Shown: positions 60,687 through 64,000 of the stretch, piece by piece
Layout: each line of letters starts with the position of its first letter
Position numbering within the stretch: position 1 is the stretch's first letter
DNA from: Aeromicrobium panaciterrae
Lineage (GTDB): Bacteria; Actinomycetota; Actinomycetes; Propionibacteriales; Nocardioidaceae
Length of the DNA stretch: 64,000 bases
Direction of reading: 5' to 3'
Assembly: GCF_031457275.1 (NCBI RefSeq)
Contig: NZ_JAVDWH010000001.1
Span: forward strand, 992,001-1,056,000
The notes under the pieces: model-generated
The model's database searches: none
What the model was told of the DNA's origin: nothing
What the model saw: the letters and a program-made list of their open reading frames with translations, nothing else
Position numbers and translations under genes: made by a program

Positions 60687-63413
60687 GTGCCAAAAATTGT
60701 CGACAAGATCCTTCGCATGGGCGAAGGCAAGATCCTCAAGCAGCTTGAGGCAATTGCCAAGCAGGTGAATGCGCTCGAGGACGAGTTCAAGGCCATGAGC
60801 GATGACGAGCTGCGCGGTATGACCGATGAGTTCCAGGGTCGACTGGCCGATGGCGAGTCCCTTGACGACCTGATGCCGGAAGCGTTCGCGACCGTACGTG
60901 AAGCTGCCTGGCGTGTGCTGGGCCAGCGTCACTTCGACGTACAGATCATGGGTGGCGCAGCGCTGCACCTCGGCAACATCGCCGAGATGAAGACCGGCGA
61001 GGGCAAGACCCTCGTCTCGACCCTGCCGGCCTACCTCAATGCCCTTGAGGGCAAGGGTGTCCACGTCGTCACGGTCAACGACTACCTCGCGAAGTACCAC
61101 GCTGAGTGGATGGGTCGCGTCCACCACTTCCTGGGACTCTCGGTCGGTCAGATCCTGCCGAGCATGAGCCCCAACGAGCGCCGCGAGTCGTACGCCGCCG
61201 ACATCACCTACGGCACCAACAACGAATTCGGTTTCGACTACCTCCGCGACAACATGGCCGACAACATTGCCGACTGTGTCCAGCGCGGCCACAACTTCGC
61301 GATTGTCGACGAGGTCGACTCGATCCTGATCGATGAGGCGCGTACGCCGCTGATCATTTCGGGCCCGACTGAGGACGAGGTCAAGTGGTACGCCGAGTTC
61401 GCCCGGATCGTCGGCGCGATGAAGATCGACGAGCACTACGAGGTCGATGAGAAGAAGCGCACTATCGCCGTGTCCGAGGAGGGAATCGACCGGGTTGAGG
61501 ACCAGCTCGGCATCGACAATCTCTATGACTCGGTCAACACGCCGCTGATCGGCTTCCTCAACAACGCGATCAAGGCCAAGGAACTCTTCAAGAACGACAA
61601 GGACTACGTCGTCATCGAGGGCGAAGTCCTGATCGTCGACGAGCACACCGGACGCATCCTGGACGGTCGCCGCTACAACGAAGGCCTGCACCAGGCGATC
61701 GAGGCCAAGGAGGGCGTGCGCATCCGCGAGGAGTACCAGACCCTCGCCACGATCACGCTGCAGAACTACTTCCGCCTCTACACGAAGCTCGGCGGCATGA
61801 CCGGTACGGCGCTCACTGAGGCCTCGGAGTTCGACAAGATCTACAAGCTCGGTGTCGTCCCGATCCCGACCAACCGTCCTGTCGGTCGTATCGACCAGCC
61901 CGACCTCGTCTACCGCACCGAGCAGGCGAAGTTCGACGCCGTGGTCGAGGACATCGTCACGCGCCACCAGAACGGCCAGCCGATCCTCGTTGGTACGACC
62001 AGCGTCGCCAAGAGCGAACGACTCTCCAAGCAGCTCAAGAAGCGCGGCGTCCCGCACGAGGTGCTCAACGCCAAGCAGCATGATCGTGAAGCCGCGATCG
62101 TCGCTATGGCCGGACACAAGGGTGCCGTCACAGTCGCCACCAACATGGCCGGCCGCGGTACCGACATCATGCTCGGCGGCAGCGTCGAGTTCCTTGCTGA
62201 CGCAGCACTGCGCGCCAAGGGCCTCGACCCGCTCGAGGACTCCGACGCATACGAAGCCGCTTGGCCCGATGAGCTCAAGAAGGTTGAGGCGCAGGTCGCT
62301 TCCGAGCATGACGAAGTTACCGCTGCTGGCGGTCTCGCCGTGATCGGTACGGAGCGCCACGAGTCGCGTCGCATCGACAACCAGCTGCGCGGACGTTCCG
62401 GCCGCCAGGGTGACCCGGGCGAGACCCGCTTCTACCTGTCGCTCGAAGACGACCTGATGCGACTGTTCAAGTCGGACTGGGTCAACTGGGTGCTGCAGAA
62501 GATGAAGATCCCCGACGACCAGCCGATCGAGGACAAGCGCGTCACCGGCGCCATTGCCTCCGCGCAGGGTCAGGTCGAGGCGCAGAACTTTGAGACTCGC
62601 AAGAACATCCTCAAGTACGACGACGTCATGAGCCGTCAGCGTGAGGTCATCTACACCGAGCGTCGTGAGGTGCTCGAGGGTCAGGACATGAACGAGTGGG
62701 TCCGCTCGATGATCGCCGAGGTCACGGGCGCCTACATCGACGGTGCCACCGAGGGATTCCCCGAGGAGTGGGAGCTGGAGCAGCTCTGGACCGCTCTCGG
62801 GACTCTCTACCCGGTCAGCCTGACGATCGAAGGTGTCGAGTCTGAAGCCGGAAGCCGTGAGGCGCTGTCGCGTGAGGGCCTCAAGGAGGCTATCGGCGGG
62901 GATGCGCTGGCGGCATACGAGAAGCGCGAGAGCGAGCTCGGCGAAGAGGTCATGCGTGAGCTGGAGCGTCGCGTCGTCCTGAGCGTGCTTGACCGCAAGT
63001 GGCGCGAGCACCTCTACGAGATGGACTACCTGCGCGAGGGCATTGGCCTGCGCGCCTACTCGCAGCGCGATCCGCTGGTCGAGTACCAGCGCGAGGGCTA
63101 CGACCTGTTCAACGCCATGATGGAAGGCATTGCCGAGGAGTCGGTGGGCTTCCTGTTCAACCTCGACGTCCAGGTTGAGGCGGCAGAAGAGGCTGAGCCG
63201 CAGCTGACTGCCAAGGGTCTTGGTGGCGAGAAGAAGCAGCAGGCGCTGTCGTACTCCGCCCCGAGCGAAGACGGCGAAGCCGAGGTGCGTGGTGACTCGG
63301 CGTCAGCATCCGCTGAGACTCCGGAAGCCGAAGCGCGCCGTCAGGCGAACGCCAAGAACAAGGCACGCCAGAAGGCCAAGCAGCAGCGAAAGTCGCGCAA
63401 AAACAACCGCTAG
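60687..63413 (+). CDS. secA: preprotein translocase ATPase SecA
   Basis: 908-residue motor of the Sec pathway; it pushes unfolded preproteins through SecYEG using ATP. Walker A TGEGKT is at 103-108, and the [16 protein letters not shown] Walker B region is at about 209-224. Motif [17 protein letters not shown] is near 371-387, and [14 protein letters not shown] is near 487-500. The C-terminal zinc motif is missing; the chain ends in a Lys/Arg-rich tail ([16 protein letters not shown]). GTG start at 60687 with AAGAGAG upstream. A long antisense frame over the gene is a high-GC shadow. The stop shares CTAG with the convergent gene. Confidence 0.97.
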   Translation: MPKIVDKILRMGEGKILKQLEAIAKQVNALEDEFKAMSDDELRGMTDEFQGRLADGESLDDLMPEAFATVREAAWRVLGQRHFDVQIMGGAALHLGNIAEMKTGEGKTLVSTLPAYLNALEGKGVHVVTVNDYLAKYHAEWMGRVHHFLGLSVGQILPSMSPNERRESYAADITYGTNNEFGFDYLRDNMADNIADCVQRGHNFAIVDEVDSILIDEARTPLIISGPTEDEVKWYAEFARIVGAMKIDEHYEVDEKKRTIAVSEEGIDRVEDQLGIDNLYDSVNTPLIGFLNNAIKAKELFKNDKDYVVIEGEVLIVDEHTGRILDGRRYNEGLHQAIEAKEGVRIREEYQTLATITLQNYFRLYTKLGGMTGTALTEASEFDKIYKLGVVPIPTNRPVGRIDQPDLVYRTEQAKFDAVVEDIVTRHQNGQPILVGTTSVAKSERLSKQLKKRGVPHEVLNAKQHDREAAIVAMAGHKGAVTVATNMAGRGTDIMLGGSVEFLADAALRAKGLDPLEDSDAYEAAWPDELKKVEAQVASEHDEVTAAGGLAVIGTERHESRRIDNQLRGRSGRQGDPGETRFYLSLEDDLMRLFKSDWVNWVLQKMKIPDDQPIEDKRVTGAIASAQGQVEAQNFETRKNILKYDDVMSRQREVIYTERREVLEGQDMNEWVRSMIAEVTGAYIDGATEGFPEEWELEQLWTALGTLYPVSLTIEGVESEAGSREALSREGLKEAIGGDALAAYEKRESELGEEVMRELERRVVLSVLDRKWREHLYEMDYLREGIGLRAYSQRDPLVEYQREGYDLFNAMMEGIAEESVGFLFNLDVQVEAAEEAEPQLTAKGLGGEKKQQALSYSAPSEDGEAEVRGDSASASAETPEAEARRQANAKNKARQKAKQQRKSRKNNR

Positions 63414-63892
63414 GCCCAGGTCAGCGCCGTACAACGCCAGACCTTGTCGCCTCGGTGAGTTGTCTGGAGCTCGAGTCGCACGGCGAGAGCGCGCGAGCGT
63501 CCGCGGTGCACCATGCGCCCGGCGATTTCGGCGGCCTCGTCGTGCACCATCGCAACGTGAACTGACACGATCCGGGCGCCGCGCGCTGCGGTCGGGCGCC
63601 TCGGCGTACGGGCGTGGGCAGCGAGACGTGTGCTGAGCTGCTCGTACACATGGGGCGCCATCCACGGTCCCATCTGGCGTACGGGACGTTCGCCTGACAG
63701 CACCTCGACGAGCGCCTGCATGAAGCGCGCCGACCGATCACGTAGCGGTTTGGCATCTCCACGCTCGACGGGTGCAGGGAGCACCGGGGTCATGCCAGGG
63801 AACGGCAGAGGTATCTGATCCGGAGACGGTTCGACAATCCCGGTGAAGGACGGCCGAACGACGGGTACTGACAAGGCGGTGGCTGTCTTCAT
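63410..63892 (-). CDS. DUF6459 / Rv3235-like family protein
   Basis: 160-residue cytoplasmic protein. The first 60 residues are Pro-rich and low complexity ([24 protein letters not shown]). The C-terminal half forms an alpha/beta domain resembling the Rv3235 family: [58 protein letters not shown] and a last strand [10 protein letters not shown]. Function unknown. ATG at 63892 overlaps the TGA of the LysM-protein gene upstream, so the two are coupled. The stop overlaps secA by 4 bp. Confidence 0.8.
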   Translation of the reverse strand: MKTATALSVPVVRPSFTGIVEPSPDQIPLPFPGMTPVLPAPVERGDAKPLRDRSARFMQALVEVLSGERPVRQMGPWMAPHVYEQLSTRLAAHARTPRRPTAARGARIVSVHVAMVHDEAAEIAGRMVHRGRSRALAVRLELQTTHRGDKVWRCTALTWA

Positions 63893-64000
63893 GAGGCGTC
63901 CTTTGCGGGTGGAGTGAGTCTCTGCAGTGGGTGGATCAGGTTCGGGTCGTCGCCGATCACGGCGCGGTTGGTGACGTACCAGCGAGCACAGGCGGTGGCG
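63889..64000 (-). CDS. LysM-domain protein, 3' end only (cut by window edge)
   Basis: Only the last 36 or so codons are in the window. They read ARWYVTNRAVIGDDPNLIHP, then [12 protein letters not shown] and a TGA at 63889-63891. The W-x-x-N...IG-DP-x-LI-x-P-x-x-x-L pattern is the second half of a LysM fold, which binds peptidoglycan or chitin-like glycans. The stop overlaps the start of the DUF6459 gene. In related genomes a large LysM-containing protein precedes this family; the rest lies to the right of the window. Confidence 0.6.
   Translation of the reverse strand, partial: ATACARWYVTNRAVIGDDPNLIHPLQRLTPPAKDAS

Noticed and set aside
60645-63011. A 788-codon open frame on the minus strand opposite secA
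   Set aside because: It lies wholly antisense to a clear secA, has the Asp/Val/Leu-rich composition of a high-GC mirror frame and no recognisable motif.

Overview
The window is a gene-dense, high-GC stretch of actinobacterial chromosome. It carries mtrA-mtrB-lpqB, whiB, mshB (mycothiol synthesis), a Ddn-like F420 oxidoreductase, a CofD/FbiA-like gene, LytR-CpsA-Psr (LCP) ligases, LpqB and a 7Fe ferredoxin next to dapC. Together these point to Actinomycetota. The gene content, the frequent CGTACG motif and the alditol oxidase suggest Nocardioidaceae (Aeromicrobium or Nocardioides-like), but that placement is inference. I saw no rRNA, tRNA, CRISPR array, insertion sequence or prophage, and no gap between genes reaches 300 bp.

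Layout. 59-5620: housekeeping and transport (ispH, a CPA1 antiporter fused to a zinc finger, a tandem GNAT pair, ychF). 5658-9301: the most accessory-looking part. It holds an Ig-like lipoprotein with overlapping dyads upstream, a translationally coupled module of HPr-kinase-like protein, PqqD-like protein, nucleotidyltransferase and a second PqqD-like protein, and a convergent gene for a small Tat-exported proline-rich protein. 9370-24883: mixed metabolic genes (hydrolases, haloalkane dehalogenase, flavoenzyme, RNase HI, F420 enzyme, OsmC, YibE/F, alditol oxidase, nitrilase-family protein). 24931-36513: S9 peptidase, mshB, VanW-family cell-wall protein, secreted intradiol dioxygenase, ferredoxin, and the succinylase lysine/DAP genes dapC and dapD flanking a lytic-transglycosylase-like gene. 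36517-43848: envelope-polymer block with three LCP ligases, a two-gene ABC-2 polymer exporter, a TIGR03089 protein and a degenerate CofD-like protein. 43978-63892: a block I recognise from mycobacterial and streptomycete chromosomes (whiB2, glycosyltransferase, DUF5719, metallopeptidase-like, DUF3499, manB, Trm112-like, CDF transporter, ahcY, mtrAB-lpqB, comF, hpf, orphan response regulator, AlkZ-like, secA, DUF6459). The right edge cuts a LysM-protein gene.

How the genes work together. The strongest shared theme is the envelope. DapC and DapD supply meso-DAP, the LCP enzymes and ABC-2 exporter build and attach a surface polymer, MtrAB-LpqB senses envelope and division state, and SecA exports. 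The most interesting candidate for a poorly described system is the HprK/PqqD/nucleotidyltransferase module at 6860-8971 with its proline-rich Tat neighbour.

Two sequence-wide patterns stand out. First, many start codons have a TAnnnT hexamer ending exactly 6 bp upstream and no Shine-Dalgarno, the signature of leaderless mRNAs; I used this to choose starts. Second, 7 of the 15 convergent gene pairs I count overlap by exactly 4 bp and share a CTAG (once TTAG) stop. All calls come from reading the sequence and from memory of protein families; no search was run.
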